The notes under the pieces are model-generated. The model did not search any database, had not been told where the DNA came from, and saw only the letters and a program-made list of their open reading frames with translations. From positions 5,580,001 through 5,644,000 of the forward strand of contig CP019882.1 in the NCBI GenBank assembly GCA_002007745.1: 64,000 bases of DNA. The letters run 5' to 3'. The translations under genes were made by a program, and so were the position numbers. The stretch comes from Mycolicibacterium litorale. Its GTDB lineage: Bacteria > Actinomycetota > Actinomycetes > Mycobacteriales > Mycobacteriaceae. Of the stretch, positions 19,947-28,899 are shown one piece after another (position 1 is the stretch's first letter; every line of letters begins with the position of its first letter).

Positions 19947-21850
19947 ATGACATCGTCTCGAGCCGCCGACTCCCAGCCCGCCACACCGTGGCGTGAGCGC
20001 CTGCTGGCCATGCTGTTGCGGCCGACGCCGCCCCCGTTGATCTGGGGCGTCGTCACCGGCGCCGTGTTCATCGCCGTCGAGACGCTGATCGTGCATGAAC
20101 TCAAACAGGTGGCGCCCGACGACGCCTTCGGCGCCGTCTTCCTGCTCGGCGTGCTGGTGGTTTCGGCGGGGTGGGGTTTCGGCCTCGCGGTGGCGACCTC
20201 GCTGGCCAGCGCGATGGCCTACGTCTGGTTCCACGGCAACGAGGGCAGCGGCAGCCTGGCACCCGCGCTGGTGGTGTTCCTGACGCTGGCGCTGCTGACC
20301 AATGTGCTGGTCGGTCAGGCCCGGCTGCGCGCCGCCGAGGCCATGCAGCGCCGCATCGAGGCCGACCTGGCGGCCGAGCTGGCCCGGCTGATGTTGCGCA
20401 CGGCAGACCTCGACTCGGCACTCGACGCCGCCGGCCGACGAGTGGCCGAGGTGATCGGCACCCGGTTCGCCGAACTGGACCTGGGCGCGGTGGTCTCCGA
20501 TGAACACCGCGAGGCCATTGCGCTGCGGGACGGGGACGGCACAGTGGGCACCTTGTTGGTGCCGGCCGGCCTGCCCCGCCCGGTGCTGCACCGCTTCGAC
20601 CGGTTGGTTCCCTCGCTGCAGGCGCTGCTGGCCGCCGCCCGGGACCGCGAGCGGATCAGCACCGAGCTGCAGCAAAGCCACGCCCAGGCCAGTGCGCTGG
20701 CCCGACAGCAAGCCGCCCTTCGCCGGGTGGCGACACTGGTCGCGCGGGGGCCGACATCGAGGAGCTGTATCCGGTGGCGGTCGCCGAGTTGGCGCGTGGG
20801 CTCGGGGTTGCCCATGTCAACCTGCTGCGGTTCGACGCCGACGGCTGTGTGCCCATCGCCACCTACGATGTCGACCCGGCCCGCCAGCTGCCGATCGGAC
20901 AGTTCGTGGCCTTGGACGGTGACACCGTCGCCGGTGCGGTGCGCAGCACCGGCCGGCCGGCCCGTATCGACGACTATCGCGGCGCGACCGGGTCGACCGC
21001 CGCGCGGTTGCATGCCCTCGGGCTGCGGTGCGGGGTCGGGGCGCCGATCATTGTCGACGGCACCGTGTGGGGCGCGATGGTGGTCGACTGCGAGGACGAA
21101 CATCCGCTGCCCGGGCGCACCGAGGACCGGGTCGCCGACTTCGCCGATCTGGTGGCCACCGCGATCACCAACGCCGGGACCCGCGCCGAGTTGACGGCCT
21201 CCCGCGCGCGGATCGTCACCGCCGCCGATCAGGCCCGGCGCGGGTTCGAACGCGATCTGCACGACGGCGCCCAGCAGCGCATCGTGTCCCTGGGCCTGGA
21301 GCTGCGGGCTCTGGAGGCCTCGGTCCCCAGCGAGTTGCCGGACTTCCGCGGCGAACTGGCCGAGATCATCGAGGGGCTGGCGGGTCTGCACACCGATCTG
21401 CAGGAGCTGTCCCGGGGCATCCACCCGGCGATCCTGTCCCGCGGCGGCCTGGGTCCGGCGATAAAGACCCTGGCCCGCCGGTCGATCGTCCCGGTGAGCC
21501 TCGATCTGGAAGTCGACCGGCGCTTTCCGGAGTCGGTAGAGGTGGCGGCCTACTACGTGGTCGCCGAGGCAATGACGAACGCCGCCAAGCACGCCCAGGC
21601 CTCCGAGTTGACGGTGTGGGCCCGCGCCGACGCCGCCAATCTGCGGTTGCGCATCGCCGACGACGGTATCGGCGGGGCCGGGACCGGTGGCGGCTCCGGG
21701 CTGATCGGCCTCAAGGATCGGGTCGAGGCCCTCTCCGGCCGGTTGGAGATCGTCAGCGAGCCCGGCCGCGGCACCATGATGACGGTGACCATCCCGCTGT
21801 CGGATCCGATTCCCCGGCCGCAACGCTCCGGCCCGCCGGCTGGGGGTTAA
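19947..21850 (+). CDS. membrane sensor histidine kinase, HisKA_3 type with GAF (frameshifted)
   Basis: About 634 residues from ATG 19947. Four membrane helices near the N-terminus (about 25-110, a DUF4118-like arrangement) precede a coiled region, a GAF domain (about 270-410), a HisKA_3 domain with phospho-acceptor His439 in RDLHDGAQQR, and an HATPase domain ending in GLIGLKDRVEALSG. The frame breaks at GGGGG 20746-20750; one more G turns the sequence into ARGADIEELYPVAVAELARG. It is the natural partner of the LuxR-type regulator at 18796. The gene ends 90 bases before oxc, which is on the same strand. Confidence 0.88.
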
Positions 21851-21875
21851 CCCCACCCCGGCGGTAGCACTACCG
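21843..21875. promoter_or_regulatory. two palindromes upstream of oxc (candidate operator)
   Basis: GGGGTTAACCCC (21843-21854, overlapping the kinase stop codon) and CGGTAG-CA-CTACCG (21862-21875) are both perfect inverted repeats, side by side in the 90-base gap before oxc. Neither is followed by a T run, so an intrinsic terminator is unlikely. They may be binding sites for the adjacent NarL-type regulator or another regulator of oxalate use. The site role is inference. Confidence 0.35.
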
Positions 21876-21939
21876 GTCGGCGAAGATGTGCAGCTAGCGC
21901 TCTGGCATCACGTGCACACCGGCGAGCAGACTTTCAGCC

Positions 21940-23643
21940 ATGACTTCGCCCGATGCCCACACCGACGGTTTCCACCTCGTGGTCGACGCGCTGAAACTCA
22001 ACGGCGTCGCCACCATCTACGGGGTGGTCGGCATCCCGATCACCGATCTGGCCCGGCTGGCGCAAGCCTCGGGGATCCGCTACATCGGTTTCCGCCACGA
22101 GTCCGACGCCGGCCACGCCGCGGCGGCCGCCGGATTCCTGACCGGCAAACCCGGTGTGTGCCTGACAGTTTCGGGGCCCGGCTTCCTCAACGGCATGGTC
22201 GCTCTGGCCAATGCCACGGTGAACTGCTTCCCCATGGTCCACATCGCCGGGTCGAGCACCCGGGCCATCGTCGACCTGCAACGCGGTGACTACGAAGAAC
22301 TCGACCAGATGGCCATCGCCAAGCCACTGGCGAAGGCGAGCTACCGGATCGACCGCGTCGAGGACATCGGTCGTGGCATCGCCAGGGCCATCCGGACCGC
22401 GGTGTCCGGCCGGCCGGGTGGGGTCTACCTCGACATTCCCGCTGACGTGCTGGCCCAGACCATCGAGGCCGCCGCCGGCGCGGCCACGCTGTGGAAGCTC
22501 AACGACCCGGCGCCGGCCCAAACCCCCTCGCACGAAGCCGTGCTGCGGGCGTTGGAACTGCTGGCGGGTGCTGCGCGCCCACTGGTGGTGCTGGGCAAGG
22601 GAGCCGCCTACGCCCAGGCCGACCGGCAGATCCGATCCTTCGTGGAAACCACCGGCATTCCGTTCCTGCCGATGTCGATGGCCAAGGGCCTGATCCCCGA
22701 CGACCACCAGCTCTGCGCCGCAGCCGCCCGCTCACTGGCGATGTCGGAAGCCGACGTGGTGCTACTGGTGGGCGCACGGTTGAACTGGCTGCTGCAGCAC
22801 GGCGAGGCGCCGCACTGGTCGAGTGATGCGAAGTTCATCCAGATCGACATCGACCCAACCGAATTCGACAGCAATCAGCCGACGGCGGTCCCACTCGCCG
22901 GTGACATCGGCTCGGTGATCAAGGCCCTCAGCGCCGGGTTGCCACGCCACCCGGTGCTGTGCCCGCCCGACTGGCAGGCCCGGCTGGCCGAGCGTCGCGA
23001 GCACAACGCGGCCGCCATGGCTCGCCGGTTGGACGAGGACCCGCGGCCGATGCGGTTCTACAACGCGCTGCGCCCGGTGCGCGACTTCATCCGCGACCAC
23101 CCTGAGGTGTACCTGGTCAACGAGGGCGCCAACGCGCTGGATATCACCCGCAACGTCGTCGACATGCGGGTGCCGCGCCACCGCCTGGACTGCGGCACGT
23201 GGGGTGTGATGGGCATCGGGATGGGTTACGCGATCGGCGCCGCCGTGGAAACCGGTCAACCCGTGATCGCCGTCGAAGGCGACAGCGCGTTCGGCTTCAG
23301 CGGTATGGAGCTGGAAACCATCTGCCGCTACGGCCTTCCCATCACCGTCGTCATCCTCAACAACGGTGGCGTTTACCGCGGGGACGGGGTCGACCCGGAC
23401 GGCACCGATCCCGCACCCACCGTGCTGGCGCCCCAGGCCCACCACGAACGGCTCATCGAGGCGTTCGGCGGGACCGGCTACCACGTCCGGACGCCCACCG
23501 AGTTGGCGCACGCTCTGGCCGCCGCGGTCGCCTCCCGGCGCCCCGCCCTCATCGACTGTGTGCTCGACCCCGCCGCCGGTACCGAAAGCGGCCACCTGAC
23601 CAACCTCAACCCCCGCAGCGCCCTGCAACCCAGCCAGGCATGA
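21940..23643 (+). CDS. oxc: oxalyl-CoA decarboxylase
   Basis: 567-residue ThDP-dependent enzyme. The catalytic Glu is in GFRHESDAGHAA, the GDS...NN ThDP-magnesium motif is in VEGDSAFGFSGMELE to ILNNGGVYRG, and IPITDLARLAQ and YGVVGI near the N-terminus are typical of oxalyl-CoA decarboxylase rather than acetolactate synthase. It converts oxalyl-CoA to formyl-CoA and CO2 in the cytoplasm. It is followed 17 bases later by frc and then an AMP-forming CoA ligase, giving a complete oxalate route. M. tuberculosis Rv0118c is a homologue. Confidence 0.95.
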   Translation: MTSPDAHTDGFHLVVDALKLNGVATIYGVVGIPITDLARLAQASGIRYIGFRHESDAGHAAAAAGFLTGKPGVCLTVSGPGFLNGMVALANATVNCFPMVHIAGSSTRAIVDLQRGDYEELDQMAIAKPLAKASYRIDRVEDIGRGIARAIRTAVSGRPGGVYLDIPADVLAQTIEAAAGAATLWKLNDPAPAQTPSHEAVLRALELLAGAARPLVVLGKGAAYAQADRQIRSFVETTGIPFLPMSMAKGLIPDDHQLCAAAARSLAMSEADVVLLVGARLNWLLQHGEAPHWSSDAKFIQIDIDPTEFDSNQPTAVPLAGDIGSVIKALSAGLPRHPVLCPPDWQARLAERREHNAAAMARRLDEDPRPMRFYNALRPVRDFIRDHPEVYLVNEGANALDITRNVVDMRVPRHRLDCGTWGVMGIGMGYAIGAAVETGQPVIAVEGDSAFGFSGMELETICRYGLPITVVILNNGGVYRGDGVDPDGTDPAPTVLAPQAHHERLIEAFGGTGYHVRTPTELAHALAAAVASRRPALIDCVLDPAAGTESGHLTNLNPRSALQPSQA

Positions 23644-23660
23644 TCGAGAGGACCCTGACA

Positions 23661-24929
23661 ATGACTACGACAATGACTGCCGCTCAACCCCTTTCCGGTA
23701 TCAAAGTGATCGACTTCACCGGCGTGCAGGCCGGTCCGGCCTGCACGCAGATGCTGGCCTGGTTCGGTGCCGACGTGTTGAAGGTCGAGCGCCTCGACGG
23801 CGGCGACGTCACCCGCCACCAGTTGCGCGACATCCCCAATGTCGACGCCCTGTACTTCACCATGCTCAACAGCAACAAGCGCTCGCTGGCGATCAACACC
23901 AAGACCCCGCAGGGACTGGAGGTCATGGAGAAGCTGATCCGCGAGGCCGACGTGCTGGTGGAGAACTTCGCGCCCGGGGCACTGGACCGGATGGGCCTGT
24001 CCTGGGAGCACATTCAGGAGCTGAACCCACGGCTGATCTTCGGTTCGGTCAAGGGCTTCAACGAGGAATCGCCCTGGAAGGATCTCAAGGTCTACGAGAA
24101 CGTCGCCCAGTGCGCCGGCGGCGCGGCTTCCACCACCGGCTTCTGGGACGGACCGCCGACCGTGAGCGCCGCCGCACTCGGCGACAGCAATACCGGCATG
24201 CACCTGTTGATCGGCATCCTGACCGCGCTGCTGGCACGGGAGAAGACCGGCCGCGGACAGAAGGTTTCGGTGTCCATGCAGGACGCTGTGCTCAACCTGT
24301 GCCGGGTCAAGCTGCGCGACCAGGAACGTCTGGAGGCGGTGGGCTACCTGGAGGAATACCCGCAGTACCCGAACACGCCGTTCGGGGACACCGTGCCCCG
24401 CGGCGGCAATGCCGGCGGCGGGGGCCAGCCCGGCTGGGTGCTGAAATGCAAGGGCTGGCAAGACGATCCGAACGCCTACATCTACTTCACCATCCAGGAG
24501 CAGAACTGGCCGCGCACCTGCGAGGCGATCGGCAAGCCCGAGTGGGTCGACGATCCGGCCTACAACACCGCGGCGGCCCGCCAACCGCACATCTTCGACA
24601 TCTTCGCCGATATCGAGACGTGGCTGGCCGACAAGACCAAGTACGAGGCCGTCGAGATCCTGCGCAAGTACGACGTGCCGTGCGCGCCGGTGCTGAGCAT
24701 GAAGGAGATCGCCTACGACCCGGCACTGCGCGCCAGCGGTACCGTCGTCGAGGTCGAGCAGGAAGGTCGCGGCAAGTACCTGACGGTCGGCAGCCCGGTG
24801 AAATTCTCCGACTTCACCCCGACAATCACCGGCGCTCCCCTGTTGGGAGAGCACACTGTCGACGTGCTCGATCAACTCGGTTACACCGCCGAGCAGATCG
24901 AGGACCTGAGGACCGCACACGTCATCTGA
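23661..24929 (+). CDS. frc: formyl-CoA:oxalate CoA-transferase
   Basis: 422 residues from ATG 23661, behind GAGAGGAC. It is a class III CoA-transferase. The catalytic Asp175 lies in ALGDSNTGMH, and a glycine-rich loop (GGNAGGGGQPGW) matches the flexible loop of oxalate-formyl transferases. It exchanges CoA from formyl-CoA to oxalate, regenerating oxalyl-CoA for oxc. The order oxc-frc-ligase on one strand makes an operon. The longer upstream ORF overlapping oxc is not real. Confidence 0.95.
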   Translation: MTTTMTAAQPLSGIKVIDFTGVQAGPACTQMLAWFGADVLKVERLDGGDVTRHQLRDIPNVDALYFTMLNSNKRSLAINTKTPQGLEVMEKLIREADVLVENFAPGALDRMGLSWEHIQELNPRLIFGSVKGFNEESPWKDLKVYENVAQCAGGAASTTGFWDGPPTVSAAALGDSNTGMHLLIGILTALLAREKTGRGQKVSVSMQDAVLNLCRVKLRDQERLEAVGYLEEYPQYPNTPFGDTVPRGGNAGGGGQPGWVLKCKGWQDDPNAYIYFTIQEQNWPRTCEAIGKPEWVDDPAYNTAAARQPHIFDIFADIETWLADKTKYEAVEILRKYDVPCAPVLSMKEIAYDPALRASGTVVEVEQEGRGKYLTVGSPVKFSDFTPTITGAPLLGEHTVDVLDQLGYTAEQIEDLRTAHVI

Positions 24930-24943
24930 GCTGGAGGGCCGAC

Positions 24944-26401
24944 ATGTTGTTGGGCGACCTGGCCGCGCACACCGCCGCGCCGAACCCCGCCGCGGTCGCC
25001 CTTGTCGACATCGCCGGCGGCCGGTCGATCGACTACCGGAGCCTCGCCGCCCTCGTCGACCAGGCGGCGGCCGCATTGGCGGCCAGCGGGTTACGCGCCG
25101 GTGAGGTGGTCGGGTTGCGGGGCGCCAACACCGTCGCCTATGTCGTGGGGCTGCTCGGCGCCGCGCGGGCCGGGCTGGTGGTGGCCCCGCTCGACCCGGC
25201 CTTGCCGCCCGATGAGCAACACGACCGGATGTCGAGGCTGGGCGCGCGGGCGGTGCTCACCGACGCCGCCGGCGCGCCGTTGGACGATTGCCCGGAGTTG
25301 ACGGTCGAGATCGACGGGGGACGATGCACGGTCAGCGGTGTGCCCGCCGCGGGCGGCGATCCCACCGCGGTGGGACTCACCCCGGCGGACGCCATGGTGA
25401 TGTTCACCTCGGGCACCACCGGCCGACCGAAGATGGTGCCGTGGACGCACGCCGCGCTCGCGGCGGCGATGGGCAACATCGTGTCGGCCTACCGGCTGAC
25501 CGCCGACGACGCCACCGTCGCGGTGATGCCGATGTTCCACGGGCATGGTCTGGTGGCCGGGCTGCTGGCGACGTTGTCCAGCGGTGGCCGCGTGGGTTTG
25601 CCGGCCAAGGGCCGGTTTTCGGTCCACACGTTCTTCGACGAGCTGGCGGCGGCCGGTGCCAGCTGGGTGACCGCGGTGCCGACGATGTACCAGGTGCTGC
25701 TCGACGCCGCCCCGGCCGGCGCGGCGGCCGGGGCCCGGTTGCGATTTCTGCGCAGCTGCAGCGCACCGCTGTCACCGGCGGTGGCTCAGCGCGTGGAGAC
25801 CGCCTTCGGGGCGCCGGTGCTGTCGGCGTACGGGATGACCGAGGCCACCCATCAGGCCTGCACCGTGACGGTGGCCGCCGACACCGACACCCGCCTGCAC
25901 ACCGTGGGCACCGCGGTCGGGGTCGAGGTGCGCATCGCCGCCGACGGCGAGGTGTTGTTGCGGGGGCCCGCGGTCACCCGCGGCTACCTCGGCGACGCGG
26001 CCGCCACCACCGCTGCGTTCACCGACGGCTGGCTGCACACCGGTGACCTCGGCTCGACGGATCCGGCTGGGGTGCTTACCCTTCGGGGCCGGATCAAGAA
26101 CATCATCAACCGGGGCGGGGAGAAGATCTCGCCGGAACATGTCGAAGAGATCCTGTTGGCCCATCCCGATGTGGTGCAGGCTGCGGTGTTCGCGGTGCCC
26201 GACGTCAAGTACGGCGAGCAGGTGGCGGCGGTGGTCGTGCTACGGGCGGGCGCATCTTTCGATGCCGCCGCGCTGCATGCGTTCTGCGCCACCCGCCTGG
26301 CGCGTTACGAAGTGCCGGAACGGATTTCGCCGGTGGATCAGCTACCGGTGACGGCGAAGGAATCCGTTGACCGACATCGCCTTGCCGAGCAGTTCGGCTA
26401 G
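24944..26401 (+). CDS. AMP-forming acyl-CoA synthetase, probable oxalate-CoA ligase (FadD7-like)
   Basis: 485 residues from ATG 24944 behind GGAGGGC. It is an ANL-superfamily ligase: the A3 loop MFTSGTTGRPKMV, YGMTEATHQ, the hinge WLHTGDLG, and RIKNIINRGGEKISPEHVEE. The short length and these motifs fit the AAE3/Pcs60 oxalyl-CoA synthetase group, and its place behind oxc and frc supports activating oxalate with CoA and ATP; M. tuberculosis has fadD7 next to oxcA. The C-terminal A10 motif is unusual: it reads PVTAKESVDR where most family members have PxTxxGKxxR, so the canonical catalytic Lys is missing or displaced. Confidence 0.82.
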   Translation: MLLGDLAAHTAAPNPAAVALVDIAGGRSIDYRSLAALVDQAAAALAASGLRAGEVVGLRGANTVAYVVGLLGAARAGLVVAPLDPALPPDEQHDRMSRLGARAVLTDAAGAPLDDCPELTVEIDGGRCTVSGVPAAGGDPTAVGLTPADAMVMFTSGTTGRPKMVPWTHAALAAAMGNIVSAYRLTADDATVAVMPMFHGHGLVAGLLATLSSGGRVGLPAKGRFSVHTFFDELAAAGASWVTAVPTMYQVLLDAAPAGAAAGARLRFLRSCSAPLSPAVAQRVETAFGAPVLSAYGMTEATHQACTVTVAADTDTRLHTVGTAVGVEVRIAADGEVLLRGPAVTRGYLGDAAATTAAFTDGWLHTGDLGSTDPAGVLTLRGRIKNIINRGGEKISPEHVEEILLAHPDVVQAAVFAVPDVKYGEQVAAVVVLRAGASFDAAALHAFCATRLARYEVPERISPVDQLPVTAKESVDRHRLAEQFG

Positions 26402-26405
26402 CGGA

Positions 26406-27629
26406 TCAGACCGCGACGTCGAGGCGGGCCACGCCGCGCAGGGTGACGTGCGGCTTGTACGGCGGCTCGGCCGCGAGCCGGGCTGCCGGGAAGCGGGCGG
26501 TGACCGCGGACAGCGCCACCGCGGCTTCCATCCTGGCCAGCGGGGCGCCGAGGCAGAAGTGCGGGCCATGGCCGAATGCCAGGTGCCGGATCGAGGCGCG
26601 GCCCGGGTCGAACTCGTCGGGCCGCTCGGCGACCGCCGGGTCCCGGTGCGCCGCCGCCAGCAGCAGCATCATGATGTCGCCCTTGGTGATTCGAGCCTGT
26701 CCGATTGTCATGTCCGCGCCGGCGACGCGTCCCACCAACTGCACCGGCGGGTCATAGCGCAATGTTTCCTCGATGATCGCCGGCGCCCGGCCGGGGTCGG
26801 CGCCCAGCGCGGTCCACTGCTCGCGGTGGCGCAACATCGCCAGGATCGCGTTGGCGATCAGGTTGACCGTGGTTTCGTGGCCGGCAATCAGCAGCAGGTT
26901 GCAGGTGGCGACGATCTCGTCCTCGGTCAGCTGGTCCCCGGATTCCTCGACCGCGATCAGCGCCGACATCAGGTCGTCACCGGGGTGCGCACGCCGGCGC
27001 TCCAGCAGCTCGCGCAGATAGCCGCGCAACCACAAGCCGGCCTCGATGCGCTCGCCGAAGTCCTGCGCGGGCTGGCCGGTGAAGGTGGCGAACGGATCCA
27101 GCCCCTGCGCCAGAAGTGTCGACGCCGAACTGAACTGCGGCTCGTCCGCGATCGGCACGCCAAGCAGCCGGCAGATGACCGCCACCGGCAGCGGGTAGGC
27201 CAGGTCCGCGACGGCGTCGAACTCGTCGGCGTCGGCGACCTTGTCCAGCAGGGCATCGACCAGGTCGGTGATGTCGGGCTCGAGCGCCCGGACCACTTTC
27301 GGGGAGAACGCCTTGCTGACCAGCTTGCGCAGCCGGGTGTGATCGGGCGGGTCGAGGAACAGGAAACCCGGGGTGCCGAACGGGCGGGGCTGCTCACCGG
27401 CGGCGATGGCGCGCTGCGCGGCGGTGGACTTCAGCCGGTCGCTACACGAGTCGGGATGGCGCAGCGCTTCGTCGCAGTCGGCGAAGCGCGACAGCACGTG
27501 CAGGTTGTTCTCGGGCAGGTGCATCGGGCCGCTCGCCAGGATCTGCCGGTAGACCGGGTACGGATCGGGCCGGTTCGCCGGATCGAGCAGTCTCAGCAGC
27601 AGGGCTTGCGACTCTGCGGGAGCAGTCAT
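26406..27629 (-). CDS. cytochrome P450 (CYP164-like)
   Basis: 407 residues from ATG 27629. It has the I-helix AGHETTV, the ExxR pair EETLR, and the haem loop FGHGPHFCLGAPLARMEA with the ligand Cys. The bacterial single-component type needs ferredoxin partners that are not adjacent. Its place beside tgt resembles M. smegmatis, where CYP164A2 sits in this general region; that assignment is from memory and uncertain. The stop of tgt lies 4 bases before the start codon, so the two are probably co-transcribed. The substrate is unknown. The much longer ORF reaching 28178 is a shadow of tgt. Confidence 0.87.
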   Translation of the reverse strand: MTAPAESQALLLRLLDPANRPDPYPVYRQILASGPMHLPENNLHVLSRFADCDEALRHPDSCSDRLKSTAAQRAIAAGEQPRPFGTPGFLFLDPPDHTRLRKLVSKAFSPKVVRALEPDITDLVDALLDKVADADEFDAVADLAYPLPVAVICRLLGVPIADEPQFSSASTLLAQGLDPFATFTGQPAQDFGERIEAGLWLRGYLRELLERRRAHPGDDLMSALIAVEESGDQLTEDEIVATCNLLLIAGHETTVNLIANAILAMLRHREQWTALGADPGRAPAIIEETLRYDPPVQLVGRVAGADMTIGQARITKGDIMMLLLAAAHRDPAVAERPDEFDPGRASIRHLAFGHGPHFCLGAPLARMEAAVALSAVTARFPAARLAAEPPYKPHVTLRGVARLDVAV

Positions 27630-27633
27630 CCAC

Positions 27634-28881
27634 CTATTGTGCACGCGTTGAATGTCCCGGTGACTGTCGGTAATAGTTGCCGAGCATGTGATCGCGCAGC
27701 TCGTCGAACTCCCCCGCCACGATGGCCGCACGAATCTGGTCGACGAGCCGGATGACGAACCGCTCGTTGTGGATGGTGCACAGCGTCGCCGACAGGATCT
27801 CCTTGGCCTTGAACAGGTGATGCAGGTAGGCCCGGGTGTAGTGGCCGCAGGTGTAGCAGTCGCAGTCGGCGTCGATCGGGGTGAAGTCCCGGCGGTAGCG
27901 GGCCCCGGTGATGTTGAACCGGCCGGTCGGCGAGTACACCGCGGCGTTGCGCGCCACCCGCGACGGCGACACACAGTCGAACGTGTCGGCGCCGGCGGCG
28001 ATCGCGGCGAACAGGTCGTCGGGCTCGCTGATGCCCAGCAGATGGCGTGGTTTGTCGTCGGGCAGTTCGTCGATGCACCAGCCGACGATGGTCGCCAGGT
28101 TCTGCTTCTCCAGCGCCCCGCCGATGCCGTACCCGTCGAACCCGCGGCCGTCGGCGTCGACGATGCCGGCCAGCTCACGCGCGGCCTGCCGGCGCAGGTC
28201 TTCGTACTGGGCGCCCTGTACCACCCCGAACAGCGCCTGCGCGGGCCGCTGCGGGCGTTCGGCGGTCAGTCGCCGATGCTCGGTCAGGCAGCGCACCGCC
28301 CACGCGTGGGTCCGGGCGACCGACTCCTCCTGATAGCCGCGGGTGTTCACCAACGTCGTCAACTCGTCGAAGGCGAAGATGATGTCGGCACCGATCTTGT
28401 GCTGGATCTGCATCGACACCTCCGGGGTGAACCGGTGCGTGGAGCCGTCCAGGTGCGAGATGAACGTCACCCCGTCGTCGTCGACGTGGGCCAGGCGCTG
28501 CTTGCCCTCGGCGATGACCTCGTCGGTCTGCACCCGGTTGGCGTCCATCGACAGCACCTTGCGGAAGCCGGCTCCCAGCGACAAAACCTGGAAGCCGCCG
28601 CTGTCGGTGAACGTGGGCCCCGGCCAGTTCATGAACGCACCGAGGCCGCCGGCCTCGTCGACGATGTCCGGGCCCGGTTGCAGGTAGAGGTGGTAGGCGT
28701 TGGCCAGCACGGCCTGCGCGCCGAGTTGGGCCATGGTCTCGGGCAGCACCGCCTTCACCGACGCCTTGGTGCCGACCGCGACGAACGCCGGGGTCGCGAT
28801 ATCGCCGTGCGGGGTATGGATCACCCCGGTGCGTCCCCGACGTCCGGGCAGTTGGGCGTCGACGGTGAAGAAGGGGCGCAC
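27634..28881 (-). CDS. tgt: tRNA-guanine transglycosylase
   Basis: 415 residues. It replaces guanine-34 in GUN anticodons with queuine or a precursor. Catalytic acids are Asp93 in FTDSGGFQ and the nucleophile Asp302 in DTFDCVSPSR, and the zinc site is CDCYTCGH plus a later His. The N-terminus from ATG 28881 is canonical (GRRGRTGVIHTPHGDIATPAFV). No queF/queC-type synthesis genes are seen here, so base salvage is likely. Together with gluQ in the same window it predicts glutamyl-queuosine in tRNA-Asp. M. tuberculosis lacks tgt. Confidence 0.95.
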   Translation of the reverse strand: MRPFFTVDAQLPGRRGRTGVIHTPHGDIATPAFVAVGTKASVKAVLPETMAQLGAQAVLANAYHLYLQPGPDIVDEAGGLGAFMNWPGPTFTDSGGFQVLSLGAGFRKVLSMDANRVQTDEVIAEGKQRLAHVDDDGVTFISHLDGSTHRFTPEVSMQIQHKIGADIIFAFDELTTLVNTRGYQEESVARTHAWAVRCLTEHRRLTAERPQRPAQALFGVVQGAQYEDLRRQAARELAGIVDADGRGFDGYGIGGALEKQNLATIVGWCIDELPDDKPRHLLGISEPDDLFAAIAAGADTFDCVSPSRVARNAAVYSPTGRFNITGARYRRDFTPIDADCDCYTCGHYTRAYLHHLFKAKEILSATLCTIHNERFVIRLVDQIRAAIVAGEFDELRDHMLGNYYRQSPGHSTRAQ

Positions 28882-28899
28882 CCCGACATCTAACCAGCG

